From the NCBI GenBank assembly GCA_007753675.1, contig CP036432.1:1090394-1154393 (forward strand): DNA of 64,000 nt, in the 5' to 3' direction. This DNA is from Stieleria magnilauensis (GTDB lineage Bacteria; Planctomycetota; Planctomycetia; Pirellulales; Pirellulaceae). The notes under the pieces were generated by a model that was given only the letters and a program-made list of their open reading frames with translations, searched no databases and was not told the DNA's origin. Positions 26,775 to 35,158 of the stretch are shown piece after piece; the first letter of the stretch is position 1; each line of letters begins with the position of its first letter. The translations under genes and the position numbers were made by a program.

Positions 26775-28925
26775 ATGACTTCAACCCTGACCCCCCGCCG
26801 GCCGGTCGCTTTCCCCCCGGGGTTCGTCCCACGAACATCGTTTCGCCACATCGCGATCGCATCGATCTTGTCCCTGGCGGTGCTGGGGTTTGTCGAAGCG
26901 GTTCAGGCGGGGATGAGTAGCGAAAATGTGGTGGTGGTGGTCAACGGTGATTCGATGGTCTCGCGGACCGTCGCCAACTATTACATCGATGCACGCAAGA
27001 TCCCGACGAAGAACGTGGTCGTGCTGAGCGACGTCCCGAGCGGCCTTCATGTCGAATTGGAGGCGTTTCGCGATCAGATTCTCAAACCGCTGTTGGCCGA
27101 GATTGATGCGCGGGGGATCTCGCCCGTCGCCCGTGTGATCGCCTATTCGGCGGGCTTTCCCACCGCCGTCAAGATCTCGTCGCATTGCGACAAGCTCACC
27201 GATCCGACGGCGAAAAAGTACCAGTTGCCGGTCGCTTCGATCACGGGCCTGACCTATTTCTATCGCTACGTCTTGGCCGACGATCCCGGATACCTGAGTT
27301 TTGCGTCCAACCTGTATGCGCGGGGAAAATTCGAGCGGCACTTTCTGAACCCGTTTGCGGGAGAAAAAAAGTCCGAGTTTGAAGCAGCCATGAAACTGCT
27401 CAAGGAAGAAAAGTACGCCGAATCGGCAGCCATTTGGAGGAAGCTGCACGAGGGGCACCCGAAGACGATGCCGGCGCTGGCGCTTCGCGCCGCCGAGGCG
27501 TATTCACTCGATGGGCAAGCCGAACCGGCGGTCGAGATGATTCGTGCGGCACTCAAAGCCGGCTGGCGATCATCCAGTTATCTGACCGAGACGCCGGCAC
27601 TGGAAAAACATCTCGACGACCCACTGATTCAAAAAGCCCTGCCGTATCTTGATGACAGTCCGATCGCTTGGCAGGGACCGCAAGCGTTTTCGTCCAGCGT
27701 GGGGTGGACGTTGACCGGCAGCCCGGTGGAAATCAAAGACGGTGGGATCCCCTATTTGTGCGCGTGTTCGTTGGCCGTCGTGCATCCAAATGGTTCCACC
27801 CTCAGCGATGCCGTTCGGATTCTGTTGCGCGCCGGCAAGGGCGATCGAACGTTTCCCCGAGGTCGCTTTGCGTTCAGCACGACCGGAGACGTTCGATCAA
27901 AAACCAGGTTTCCGGGCGTCGCCGACACGATCGTCTATCTGCAAGAAAACGGATTCGAAACCGAAGTGTTCAATGCCGTCGTTCCCTTCAAAGAAGGAGC
28001 GATCGTTGGTCTGATGCTCGGCACCTCGACGGCCGATGTGATGGGAAAGCCATGGATCCTGGTGCGGGGGTCGATTGCCGAGAACTTGACCAGTTACGGC
28101 GGGGCATTCGATATCGGATCCCAAACCAAGTTGACGGCGTTCCTCAGTGCCGGCGCCGCGATGTCGAGCGGTGCGGTCGCCGAGCCCTTTTCGCTGCAGT
28201 ACAAGTTTCCCACACCGATGCTTTATGGGTACTACGCCCGGGGACTTTCGGCGATCGAGTCCTTTTATCAATCCGTTGCGTCACCCTATCAATTGCTGAT
28301 CGTGGGCGATCCGCTCGCGCAACCGTTCGCAAAAGCGCCCGATGAACTGGTGGAAGCACGCTTCGTCACCGACGGCAGAAGGCGGATGAAAATCTCACGT
28401 CGTTCGCTGCGATTAAAAGTCCCCAAGTCGCGACCCGCTTCGTTGGAACTGTCCATCGATGATCGGATGTTTCAAGTCGTTCCGCTGACCGGTGCCGTGG
28501 AGGTCCAAACCGTCGACATCAATTGGCCCGAAGGCACGTCCGGAATCTATGACGTCCGTGCAACACTAACCGGGCTCGATCGTACCGAACCTCGCGTCAC
28601 GTTTGTGTCGCAAGTCGACGTTCAAGGCGATCGCCCCGCGCCGACGGCCACCGTCACCAAGGCACGCCAACAGGCCGACGGGTTCGGCAATGACGGCAGC
28701 AACGCGACAGCGATCGACGTCAGCCTGCAATGTCCCGGTGCCGACCGAATCGAACTCCATCATCTCGGTCAAAGCGTCGCGAACGTGGAGGGCGACGAGG
28801 GCACGGTGACAGTGGAAACCAAGGCTCTCGGTGGTGGCCCCTTGCGGTTTCGTCCGATCGCGTTTTTCGGCGAAACGAAAGTCCGTGGCAAAACGCTGAT
28901 CGATCAGGTCGACGCGCTCAAATAG
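26775..28925 (+). CDS. TIGR03790 family exported protein
   Basis: A 716-residue protein of the planctomycete-rich TIGR03790 family. After a signal peptide (HIAIASILSLAVLGFVEAVQ then AG) comes the family opening 'ENVVVVVNGDSMVSRTVANY' then 'YIDARKIPTKNVV', a long alpha/beta region, TPR-like helices ('AAMKLLKEEKYAESAAIWRK', about 220-260), 'TSYGGAFDIGSQ'-type and 'YGYYARGLSAIESFYQSVAS' segments, and a beta-rich C-terminal part. The role is unknown. GTG at 26691 is an alternative start. The last 22 bases overlap the convergent thymidylate kinase gene. Confidence 0.85.
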   Translation: MTSTLTPRRPVAFPPGFVPRTSFRHIAIASILSLAVLGFVEAVQAGMSSENVVVVVNGDSMVSRTVANYYIDARKIPTKNVVVLSDVPSGLHVELEAFRDQILKPLLAEIDARGISPVARVIAYSAGFPTAVKISSHCDKLTDPTAKKYQLPVASITGLTYFYRYVLADDPGYLSFASNLYARGKFERHFLNPFAGEKKSEFEAAMKLLKEEKYAESAAIWRKLHEGHPKTMPALALRAAEAYSLDGQAEPAVEMIRAALKAGWRSSSYLTETPALEKHLDDPLIQKALPYLDDSPIAWQGPQAFSSSVGWTLTGSPVEIKDGGIPYLCACSLAVVHPNGSTLSDAVRILLRAGKGDRTFPRGRFAFSTTGDVRSKTRFPGVADTIVYLQENGFETEVFNAVVPFKEGAIVGLMLGTSTADVMGKPWILVRGSIAENLTSYGGAFDIGSQTKLTAFLSAGAAMSSGAVAEPFSLQYKFPTPMLYGYYARGLSAIESFYQSVASPYQLLIVGDPLAQPFAKAPDELVEARFVTDGRRRMKISRRSLRLKVPKSRPASLELSIDDRMFQVVPLTGAVEVQTVDINWPEGTSGIYDVRATLTGLDRTEPRVTFVSQVDVQGDRPAPTATVTKARQQADGFGNDGSNATAIDVSLQCPGADRIELHHLGQSVANVEGDEGTVTVETKALGGGPLRFRPIAFFGETKVRGKTLIDQVDALK

Positions 28926-29542
28926 TTCTCCACCGCTTTTCGAATCTCCGCCTGCACTTCCTCAGGCGAACGCGCGGCGTCGATCACGGCAGTGAATGGA
29001 CTCGCTCGGGGCAGCTCGGTCAGAAACGATTGGCGGACCGACTCCATGTATTCCGCCCCACGAGATTCCATCCGGTCGGTGGGCCCTTCGATCCGACGCA
29101 ACGCTTGTTCAGCCGGCATGTCCAGCAACAGCGTCAAATCGGGGTGGACCCCCCCGTTGGCCAGCTCTCCCATTTGCCAGAGCAAGTCCGGGGAAACCCC
29201 CGTCGGGCCATCACTGACACTTTGGTAGACCACGTTGGCCAACAAAAAACGATCGCTAATCACGCTTTTTCCGGCGGCGAGCGTCGGTCGAATGGTCGTT
29301 TCAACCATTTCACAGCGGCTGGCCATGAACAGCATCGCCTCGGTTCGTCGATGCATGGTCAGCTGGCTTTCGAGCAACAGTGCTCGTAAGCGTTGACCGA
29401 TTTCCGAACTTCCAGGGTCGCGTGTCGTCAGGAACTCCATGCCGAGTTCACCCAGGAGACGCTCCAGCCCATGGATTTGCGTGGATTTACCGACGCCGTC
29501 GATCCCGTCGATGGCGATGAAATGACCTGTTTTGGGGGGCAT
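28904..29542 (-). CDS. tmk: thymidylate kinase
   Basis: A 212-residue enzyme that phosphorylates dTMP to dTDP with ATP in the cytoplasm. Seen are the P-loop 'FIAIDGIDGVGKST' (about 8-21), the TMK motif 'TTRDPGSSEIGQRLR' (DPG in place of the commoner EPGG), 'LFMASRCEMVE' and 'VISDRFLLANVVYQ' (DR(Y/F) motif). The LID region 'LLLDMPAEQALRRI' is normal. The length matches the family. Its 3' end overlaps the stop region of the TIGR03790 gene by 22 bases in convergent orientation. The motif G-S-S-E-I in place of G-G-T is a small deviation. Confidence 0.93.
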   Translation of the reverse strand: MPPKTGHFIAIDGIDGVGKSTQIHGLERLLGELGMEFLTTRDPGSSEIGQRLRALLLESQLTMHRRTEAMLFMASRCEMVETTIRPTLAAGKSVISDRFLLANVVYQSVSDGPTGVSPDLLWQMGELANGGVHPDLTLLLDMPAEQALRRIEGPTDRMESRGAEYMESVRQSFLTELPRASPFTAVIDAARSPEEVQAEIRKAVENYLSAST

Positions 29543-29787
29543 TGAGACTTATTTTGAAACGTAAAAAAGGGAATCAATCAACGGTGCGATTCGACTGGAT
29601 GGAGCCGATTTTCGGTAGGGGAAGTCGGCTGATGTTGCTGAAATGCGGCGTTCTGCCACCTCCGGCGACTCTGTGAATGCCTAACAAGAGTGGTTTTGGG
29701 TTTTTAAGCTTGATTAATGTGCTCAGAAGGGGTAAGTTCTTCCCCTTGCAGCCCTAGTCAAAGGATGTCTCTCTTTAGGAATGGCTG
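29543..29787. other. divergent intergenic region
   Basis: No gene. A short palindrome AAGGGGTAAGTTCTTCCCCTT (about 29728-29748) lies 40 bases before the zinc-ribbon gene and could be an operator. AGGAATGGCTG follows, giving a plausible ribosome site for that gene. Confidence 0.35.
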
Positions 29788-30063
29788 ATGAGTACTAACA
29801 GTCTTGTTCGCTTCACACGGTCTTGTCCTACGTGTGGCCGGCGAATTCAGATCCGTGGCTCGTTGCTCGGTCGAGTCGTCGCCTGCCGTCATTGCAATGC
29901 GGAGTTTGTGGCGTCGGCATCGGATGACGCAACCGGCAGTATTGATGACGCGCAGCGGTTGATGGATCGAGTGGAATCGGTGCTGTCGCGAAGTCAGCCG
30001 CCAATGATCGACACCCCTACTTCGACCACCACGCCCGCCTCGACGACCACGCCCGCCAGCTGA
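29788..30063 (+). CDS. small zinc-ribbon protein
   Basis: A 91-residue protein with two CxxC pairs: 'CPTCGRRIQIRGSLLGRVVA' then 'CRHCNAEF' (about residues 13-41), a zinc ribbon of the type often found in planctomycete small proteins. The rest is a Ser/Asp helix (DDAQRLMDRVESVLS) and a Thr/Pro/Ala-rich tail that repeats TTTPAS. It precedes the FeeM-like gene by 392 bases; a functional link is only inferred. AGGAATGG lies just before the ATG. Confidence 0.65.
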   Translation: MSTNSLVRFTRSCPTCGRRIQIRGSLLGRVVACRHCNAEFVASASDDATGSIDDAQRLMDRVESVLSRSQPPMIDTPTSTTTPASTTTPAS

Positions 30064-30455
30064 GGCGCAACGGGACCTTGAGCTGTTCCTCGTCGTGGTG
30101 GCGTGCATTACGAGGGCAAATCTCGCGCTTTGTAGCACAATACTGCAAAGTGAAGCGTCGTTTCTTCCAGTCCGGGCCCGTAGGCTCGCGCCAAACGGCT
30201 GATCATGGTTTGACATCAGCCGGTTCGTGCCAGCGTCCGGGCCTTCCCATTTGGCTGATTGGCCGTTTAGCCCGCTGGCTGATTGATCGAGTGCCCGCCA
30301 GGCTGGACACTCGCTGACCAAGTGGTTGTCATTAAACCGGCGATGGGCGAGCCGACGTGCGACCGGACGGGGGATCACGTGGCTGGTTGCGCATTGGCCC
30401 TCTTTTTGCTCCTGGACTTTGTTCGGGCATCTGCCGCGAACTATGGAGCTTGGCA
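30064..30455. other. gap upstream of the FeeM-like gene
   Basis: Contains a 57-base palindromic repeat (listed separately) and no supported gene. The second half is T/G-rich, and an apparent open frame there is only the upstream extension of the FeeM-like gene. Confidence 0.4.
30179..30235. repeat. palindromic repeat, copy A
   Basis: A 57-base element (CGTAGGCTCGCGCCAAACGG...) that also occurs at 58650-58706 with about 7 differences. It folds: GCGCCAAACGGCTGA pairs imperfectly with TCAGCCGGTTCGTGC. The outer arms here extend to CCGGGCC on both sides (about 30171-30243). Confidence 0.7.
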
Positions 30456-31328
30456 ATGGGCAAGGCTGAACGTTTAGAGAGACGATTAGAAAGACGACTC
30501 GGAGCAATGGCGCCTGCTTCGCAAGCCATGACTGCCGAAGAGACCCAAGTCGTCGACGACGAAGAGGCATCGGGCGTTCGCGTTGATCGGCCGCTTGTGC
30601 CGGCGATGACCGCTGCGGAAACATGGAATCCAAGCGAGCTGTTTCAGGTCAAATGTTTCACCGCCCGTTCGCTTCAAGATTATGAAGCAGCTTTTCGGAC
30701 GTTGCACGACAGTTACGTTCGCGCTGGGCTTTGTGATCCGACTGCGAGCGGGATGCGTGTCTTGCCGTTTCACCTGTGGCGAGAGACACAGGTCTTTTCC
30801 GGGCGGGCGGATCACAGACGCGTCGCAACCCTTTCGTTGGTGTTAGATGAAAACAATCGACTGCCGATGGAGGAAGTCTTTGAGGAAGAAGTTCAGCGAG
30901 AGCGCGAGAGACACGAATTGACCGCTGAGCTTTCTTCGTTCGCCGTTGCACCTGATTTTTCCCAGCCCCGGACGGAGCATCTGGTTGCCATGACGGCTGC
31001 CGCCGTGCAGTTTGCGCGTTGGCAGGGCGTCGACGATCTGTTGGCGACGGTGCACCCGAAACATGTCCGTATCTATCGCCGCATCATGGGATTTCAGCAA
31101 ATCGGAGAGGTCGCGCCGCACGGAGGAGTGATGGGGCGACCAGCGGTCCCGATCGCAGCACCGGTCAACGACATCCAAGCCGTTCATCCACGGTTCTTGC
31201 AATGGTACTTTGGCAATCGGATTCTGAAGGAACAGGTTCGTCGGAGTTATCTGTCCGAGCAGGGCTATCGGTATTTTCGACCGTTTGCCATTGGTGCCGA
31301 GGATGGTCGGTACCGCCGTCCACGTTGA
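30456..31328 (+). CDS. FeeM-type N-acyl amino acid synthase / GNAT-fold protein
   Basis: A 290-residue protein matching the FeeM/autoinducer-synthase fold: 'DYEAAFRTLHDSYVRAGLCD' then 'PTASGMRVL' (about 75-105), 'RRVATLSLVLDENNRLPMEE' (about 125-145), 'ELSSFAVAPDF' and 'GVDDLLATVHPKHVRIYRRI' then 'MGFQQIGE' (about 205-235). FeeM joins an acyl chain from acyl carrier protein to an amino acid. The first 70 residues are basic then Thr/Glu/Ala-rich and probably disordered; the last 40 (LQWYFGNRILKEQVRRSYLS) are specific to this group. The start is supported by GGAG just upstream. Confidence 0.8.
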   Translation: MGKAERLERRLERRLGAMAPASQAMTAEETQVVDDEEASGVRVDRPLVPAMTAAETWNPSELFQVKCFTARSLQDYEAAFRTLHDSYVRAGLCDPTASGMRVLPFHLWRETQVFSGRADHRRVATLSLVLDENNRLPMEEVFEEEVQRERERHELTAELSSFAVAPDFSQPRTEHLVAMTAAAVQFARWQGVDDLLATVHPKHVRIYRRIMGFQQIGEVAPHGGVMGRPAVPIAAPVNDIQAVHPRFLQWYFGNRILKEQVRRSYLSEQGYRYFRPFAIGAEDGRYRRPR

Positions 31329-31371
31329 TCAGTGCGTCCGCCTGGCCAGTCACTGTTCGACCAAGTGTTGT

Positions 31372-32397
31372 TCACGTGTAGTGGGCGACCATCTCTCGCA
31401 CCGATTCGGCGACCGTCTCGCGGAACTCGGCCGGCTCGATGACCTCCGCATCCGCACCCAGGGAGAGGACTTTGGGCAGGATCTCCCGCGGGTGAGCGGC
31501 CGGGACGGTCAGCATGGTCTGGTCGTCGCCCAGGTCTTCCAGCGATTGTTCCGGATGCCAGGGGTCTTCGCGAAGGTAGGCGGCACTCCGTTTTCCCAAG
31601 CGAATTTTGACCAGCGTCGTGGAATCACCCGAGAAGATTCCGATGCTGCTGCCCAGGTACTTCGACAAGTCGATCTGTGGATCAGGCTTGAAGTATTCGT
31701 CCAGCAGCGTGGCATGATGAAATCGATCCAGTTTCCAATTCCGTAAACGCTGGCGGTTCTCCGCTTGATCGGTCGTTGTCGTGCCCGGGACCGCTGCCAC
31801 GATGTAGATGCTGCTCTGATAGACGGCCAAGCCGTAGGGTTCAATTTTTCGAGTCGACACCGGTTTGCCGATCGATTCGTATTCGATTTCGACGAGTCGA
31901 TGCTCCAGGATCGCGCGGTTGATCGTTTTCAGCATCCCTTCTTGGCGTTCGTAGGATTTGCTGGGCGAGCCGAAGACGTGCAGCGCGGCACGGTACCGCG
32001 CGTAGTGATCGAAGACGCCGTTGGGCACCGCTTCTTGGACTTTATTCCAGAAGGTCTCGATGCCACGCCAGTATTGGGTGCCCATCAGCGGATAGAGCAG
32101 TTCGCGTCCGATCGACAGGGCGATCAATTCGGTCGCCGAAATGCCGATCTCGTGGACATCGGTGGTGTTTTGGCCCAATTTGAACACGCGTCCACGTTGG
32201 ACGGTTTCCGATTGGATGTCAAAGCCCGCGGCCTGCAGTGCTTCTAGATCGCGGCGGACCGTCCGCTCGTGCAGTTTGGTCAGACCCAAGTCCGCGACCA
32301 AATCGCCTCGCAGTTCTTCCAGGGTGCGACCGAAACGCGACAATTCGAGCAGTTGGAGCAACTTGTGCTGGCGAATGAGTTGTTCATTGCGTGCCAT
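31372..32397 (-). CDS. HTH and WYL-domain transcriptional regulator
   Basis: A 341-residue regulator. The N-terminal winged helix (about 1-70) contains 'LGLTKLHERTVRRDLEALQA' then 'AGFDIQ'. A WYL domain (about 165-235) contains 'VEIEYESIGKPVSTRKIEPY' then 'GLAVYQSSIYIVAA'. A C-terminal WCX-like extension (about 250-335) follows. WYL proteins sense nucleic acid or nucleotide ligands and control stress, defence or DNA-repair genes. The first motif reads 'EPYGLAVYQ' where many members have W-Y-L. The gene lies upstream of the palindrome-rich region, transcribed away from it. No defence gene is adjacent. Confidence 0.9.
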   Translation of the reverse strand: MARNEQLIRQHKLLQLLELSRFGRTLEELRGDLVADLGLTKLHERTVRRDLEALQAAGFDIQSETVQRGRVFKLGQNTTDVHEIGISATELIALSIGRELLYPLMGTQYWRGIETFWNKVQEAVPNGVFDHYARYRAALHVFGSPSKSYERQEGMLKTINRAILEHRLVEIEYESIGKPVSTRKIEPYGLAVYQSSIYIVAAVPGTTTTDQAENRQRLRNWKLDRFHHATLLDEYFKPDPQIDLSKYLGSSIGIFSGDSTTLVKIRLGKRSAAYLREDPWHPEQSLEDLGDDQTMLTVPAAHPREILPKVLSLGADAEVIEPAEFRETVAESVREMVAHYT

Positions 32398-33202
32398 TTG
32401 GGATTCGTCTCCTTACGAGTCGCGACCAAAAGAGAACACGAGTTGTGCCGCTCGTGAAGCCCCGGCGTCGAGTCGGGGTGGCCGGATTCTACGCGTCACC
32501 TCGGCTGCGGAGCAGTGGTGTGCCACTGGATGGACCAAAAATCGATCCCATTTCTCGCGTCGCTCCCACCGCCCGGGGTCTGTCCCCGCAGTGTACATTC
32601 CGTACACTACGGGGTCTGTCCCCATGCGGAAATTGTGTACACCTCGGGGGCTGTCCCCATGCACCTCGGGGTCTGTCCCCATGCGGGAAATGTGTACACC
32701 CCGGGGTCTGTCCCCGGGTGGGGAATGGGACGGATGGGACGAATAGGACTTATGCGTCTTATGGGTCCCCTGGGTCCTATGTCGCTGCGGGGCTTTGGGT
32801 TTTGCCTGGTCACTTGTGCACACCTGGGGTCTGTCCCCGGGTGGGATGGGGTCTGTCCCCATGCGGGAATTGTGTACACCGCGGGGTCTGTCCCCGGGTG
32901 GGGAATGTGCACCGTGGGGTCTGTCCCCATTCGGGAATTGTGTACACCGCGGGGTCTGTCCCCGGGTGGGGAATGGGACGGATGGGGCGAATAGGACCTA
33001 TGCGTCGTATTGGTCCACTGGGTCCCATTCTCGTGGCGCTTGGGGTCTGTCCCTGGGCTGGGGCGTGGGACCGGGACCGCTTGGGGCGTGTTCCTGGGGA
33101 AGCGGGCACGGGGATTTCGCGAGCGTCGGGGATGTTCCCAAACTCAGGTGATTGCATCATCATGCGGGTTCAGACATTTCGCTCTTTTAACTTTGCCAAC
33201 CC
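32398..33202. other. 805-base repeat-rich intergenic region
   Basis: It separates the WYL regulator from rsmG, which are divergent. It is dominated by the GGGGTCTGTCCCC motif cluster described below. Open frames here are translations of the repeats and carry no recognisable domain. Short ATGGGTCC-type phrases recur. Confidence 0.7.
32575..33054. repeat. cluster of eleven GGGGTCTGTCCCC-type motifs
   Basis: The motif occurs at 32575, 32611, 32646 (GGGGGCTGTCCCC), 32668, 32703, 32826, 32848, 32883, 32916, 32951 and 33042 (last base changed). Nine copies are exact. Most are followed by ATGCGG or GGGTGG and preceded by GTGTACACC, TTGTGTAC or a variant. Two long copies of about 90 bases (from 32691 and from 32940) share the phrase GGGTGGGGAATGGGACGGAT and then ATAGGAC-TATGCGTC. 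The motif is a 5-base-looped inverted repeat (GGGG...CCCC). Confidence 0.9.
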
Positions 33203-33874
33203 ATGCCTCTCGATCCAGATTTTGAGACCGCCCTGAAGAACCATGCCGTCGAACTCGACGGCAACGTCGCTGCTCGATTGCAGGCTTATGCGGAGGCGAT
33301 GTGGAGCTGGAACGAAAAACTGAATTTGACCCGTCACACGACGTGGGACCTGTTTGTCGGCCGTGACTTGCGAGATTGCCTGCAATTGGCACCCATCCTC
33401 GATCCGGGCGAGGAAGTCTTGGATCTGGGCAGTGGCAATGGCGTGCCGGGGATCCCACTGGCGATCCTGCGACCGGACATCGATGTCTCTCTGGCCGAAT
33501 CGGTTGCCAAGCGAGCCAGCGTGCTGGGCGAATTGATTGCCGACCTGGATCTGCCGGTACCGGTCTATTCGGCGCGGGGCGAGGACCTGTTGGAGGACTT
33601 CCGCTTCAGCAGCCTGGTCTGCCGCGCCGTGGGAAGCATCTCGAAACTCTGCCGCTGGATCGAGCCCCATTGGAGCAACGTCGACCGCATGCTGCTGATC
33701 AAAGGCCCGAAATGGATCGAGGAACGTGGCGAAGCCCGGCATCAGGGCTTGATGGGCAATTTGCAGTTGCGCAAGGTCGCGTCTTACCCGCTCGGCGACG
33801 AGACCGATGAAGAGCAAGGCGCCATCGTCCAGATTTGGCCGAAGGGACGCGAGCTGTCAATGAAAATCAGCTGA
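33203..33874 (+). CDS. rsmG: 16S rRNA (guanine-N7)-methyltransferase RsmG
   Basis: A 223-residue protein. N-terminal 'AYAEAMWSWNEKLNLTRHTT' matches the RsmG opening (W-N-x-x-x-N-L-T). The SAM site 'VLDLGSGNGVPGIPLAILRP' (about 72-92) and 'SLVCRAVGS' are typical. RsmG methylates G527 of 16S rRNA in the ribosome's aminoacyl site. The length fits. No ribosome site is obvious upstream of the ATG, and the gene lies just after the repeat cluster. Confidence 0.92.
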   Translation: MPLDPDFETALKNHAVELDGNVAARLQAYAEAMWSWNEKLNLTRHTTWDLFVGRDLRDCLQLAPILDPGEEVLDLGSGNGVPGIPLAILRPDIDVSLAESVAKRASVLGELIADLDLPVPVYSARGEDLLEDFRFSSLVCRAVGSISKLCRWIEPHWSNVDRMLLIKGPKWIEERGEARHQGLMGNLQLRKVASYPLGDETDEEQGAIVQIWPKGRELSMKIS

Positions 33875-33981
33875 CGGGCAAAGCTGATGGGCAATGCGAC
33901 GGGCGGGCGACCACGCCCACGTCCAGGGCTGGATCATTCTTTCTCCGCTGGTCGTTGATCAGCCCGTTTGATGGGAGGCCC

Positions 33982-34950
33982 TCAAACGTAGTTGGGCGTC
34001 GGCGGACGGTAGTCGCCCAGGTCGATCGACTTGAACCAATCGATCGTTTGCCGCAATCCATCGGCGAGCTTGATCTTGGGTTCCCAGCCGAGTTCTTGCT
34101 TGGCCAGCGAAATATCCGGCCGCCGACGGGTCGGATCGTCTGCCGGAAGCGGTTTTTGAACCAATTTGCTCGCCGACCCGGAAATCTCGATCACCTGTTC
34201 GGCCAATTCGCGAATCGTGAATTCGTCCGGATTGCCGATGTTGACCGGTCCGACAAAATCATCGTGATTCATCATCGCGATGATCGCGTTGACCAGGTCG
34301 TCACGAAAACAAAACGAACGAGTTTGAGAGCCGTCGCCGAAGATCGTGATGTCTTCGCCGGCCAAGGCTTGACGAATGAAGTTTGAAACGACGCGTCCGT
34401 CAAAGGGGTGCATCCGGGGGCCGTAGGTGTTGAAAATCCGCACGATGCGGACGTCAACGCCGTTGCTGCGGTGGTAATCCATGAACAGCGTTTCGGCCGC
34501 CCGTTTGCCTTCGTCATAACAGGCGCGAATCCCGATCGGGTTGACGCTGCCGCGATAGGATTCCACCTGCGGATGGACTTCGGGGTCGCCGTAGACTTCG
34601 CTGGTACTGGCTTGCAAGATTCGTGCGCCACAGCGTTTGGCGATGCCCAGCATGTTGATCGCCCCCATCACGCTGGTTTTCATCGTCTTGATCGGGTTGT
34701 ACTGGTAATGCCCGGGGGCGGCCGGGCAGGCCATGTTGTAGATCTGGTCGACTTCCAAAAACACCGGCAGGGTGATGTCGTGACGGATCAGCTCAAAATT
34801 GGGCAAGTCGAGCAAGTGGGCGACGTTGGTCTTCTGGCTGGTAAAAAAATTGTCCAAACAGATGACATCGTGGCCCTGCTGGACCAGACGTTCGCACAGG
34901 TAGGAGCCCAAGAATCCGGCACCGCCGGTGACAAGAATGCGTTGAATCAT
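33982..34950 (-). CDS. UDP-glucuronate decarboxylase (UDP-xylose synthase type)
   Basis: A 322-residue extended SDR enzyme that oxidises and decarboxylates UDP-glucuronate to UDP-xylose. Seen are the NAD loop '[14 protein letters not shown]' (about 4-17), '[20 protein letters not shown]' (about 70), the catalytic S-T-S-E-V-Y-G and an atypical '[12 protein letters not shown]' (Y-x-x-x-K), then '[20 protein letters not shown]' (about 175-195). The pattern is characteristic of UXS. The ATG chosen starts the Rossmann strand; a 40-residue upstream extension is not conserved in style. It likely serves cell-surface sugar synthesis. Confidence 0.9.
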   Translation of the reverse strand: MIQRILVTGGAGFLGSYLCERLVQQGHDVICLDNFFTSQKTNVAHLLDLPNFELIRHDITLPVFLEVDQIYNMACPAAPGHYQYNPIKTMKTSVMGAINMLGIAKRCGARILQASTSEVYGDPEVHPQVESYRGSVNPIGIRACYDEGKRAAETLFMDYHRSNGVDVRIVRIFNTYGPRMHPFDGRVVSNFIRQALAGEDITIFGDGSQTRSFCFRDDLVNAIIAMMNHDDFVGPVNIGNPDEFTIRELAEQVIEISGSASKLVQKPLPADDPTRRRPDISLAKQELGWEPKIKLADGLRQTIDWFKSIDLGDYRPPTPNYV

Positions 34951-35071
34951 GTGTCGGATGGGTAAGTCGTTGAGAATCACTCGCCCGTCCACTTGCTCGG
35001 TGAGCGAGTGAACGGTTGAATCGGCCGCCGCACTTGGACGGACATCGTATCGAAACCTGCGTCTCGGCACG

Positions 35072-35105
35072 ACCGCGATCGCGGCAGTTTCGCTGCGATC
35101 GCGGT
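35072..35105. repeat. palindrome between panC and the UXS gene
   Basis: ACCGCGATCGCGGC pairs with GCTGCGATCGCGGT (one mismatch) around a 6-base loop. It contains two CGATCG cores. Possibly a REP-like element or transcription-stopping hairpin; no T tract follows. Confidence 0.6.
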
Positions 35106-35158
35106 GCTACGTCAAAATGGAAGGCTTCTTGACCCGGAAAATGCGACCTGATCTTCCA

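Noticed and set aside
32391..33236. Long open frames across the palindrome cluster.
   Set aside because: They translate the repeats into GLSPxG/VCPHxG-like low-complexity peptide with no ribosome site or family.
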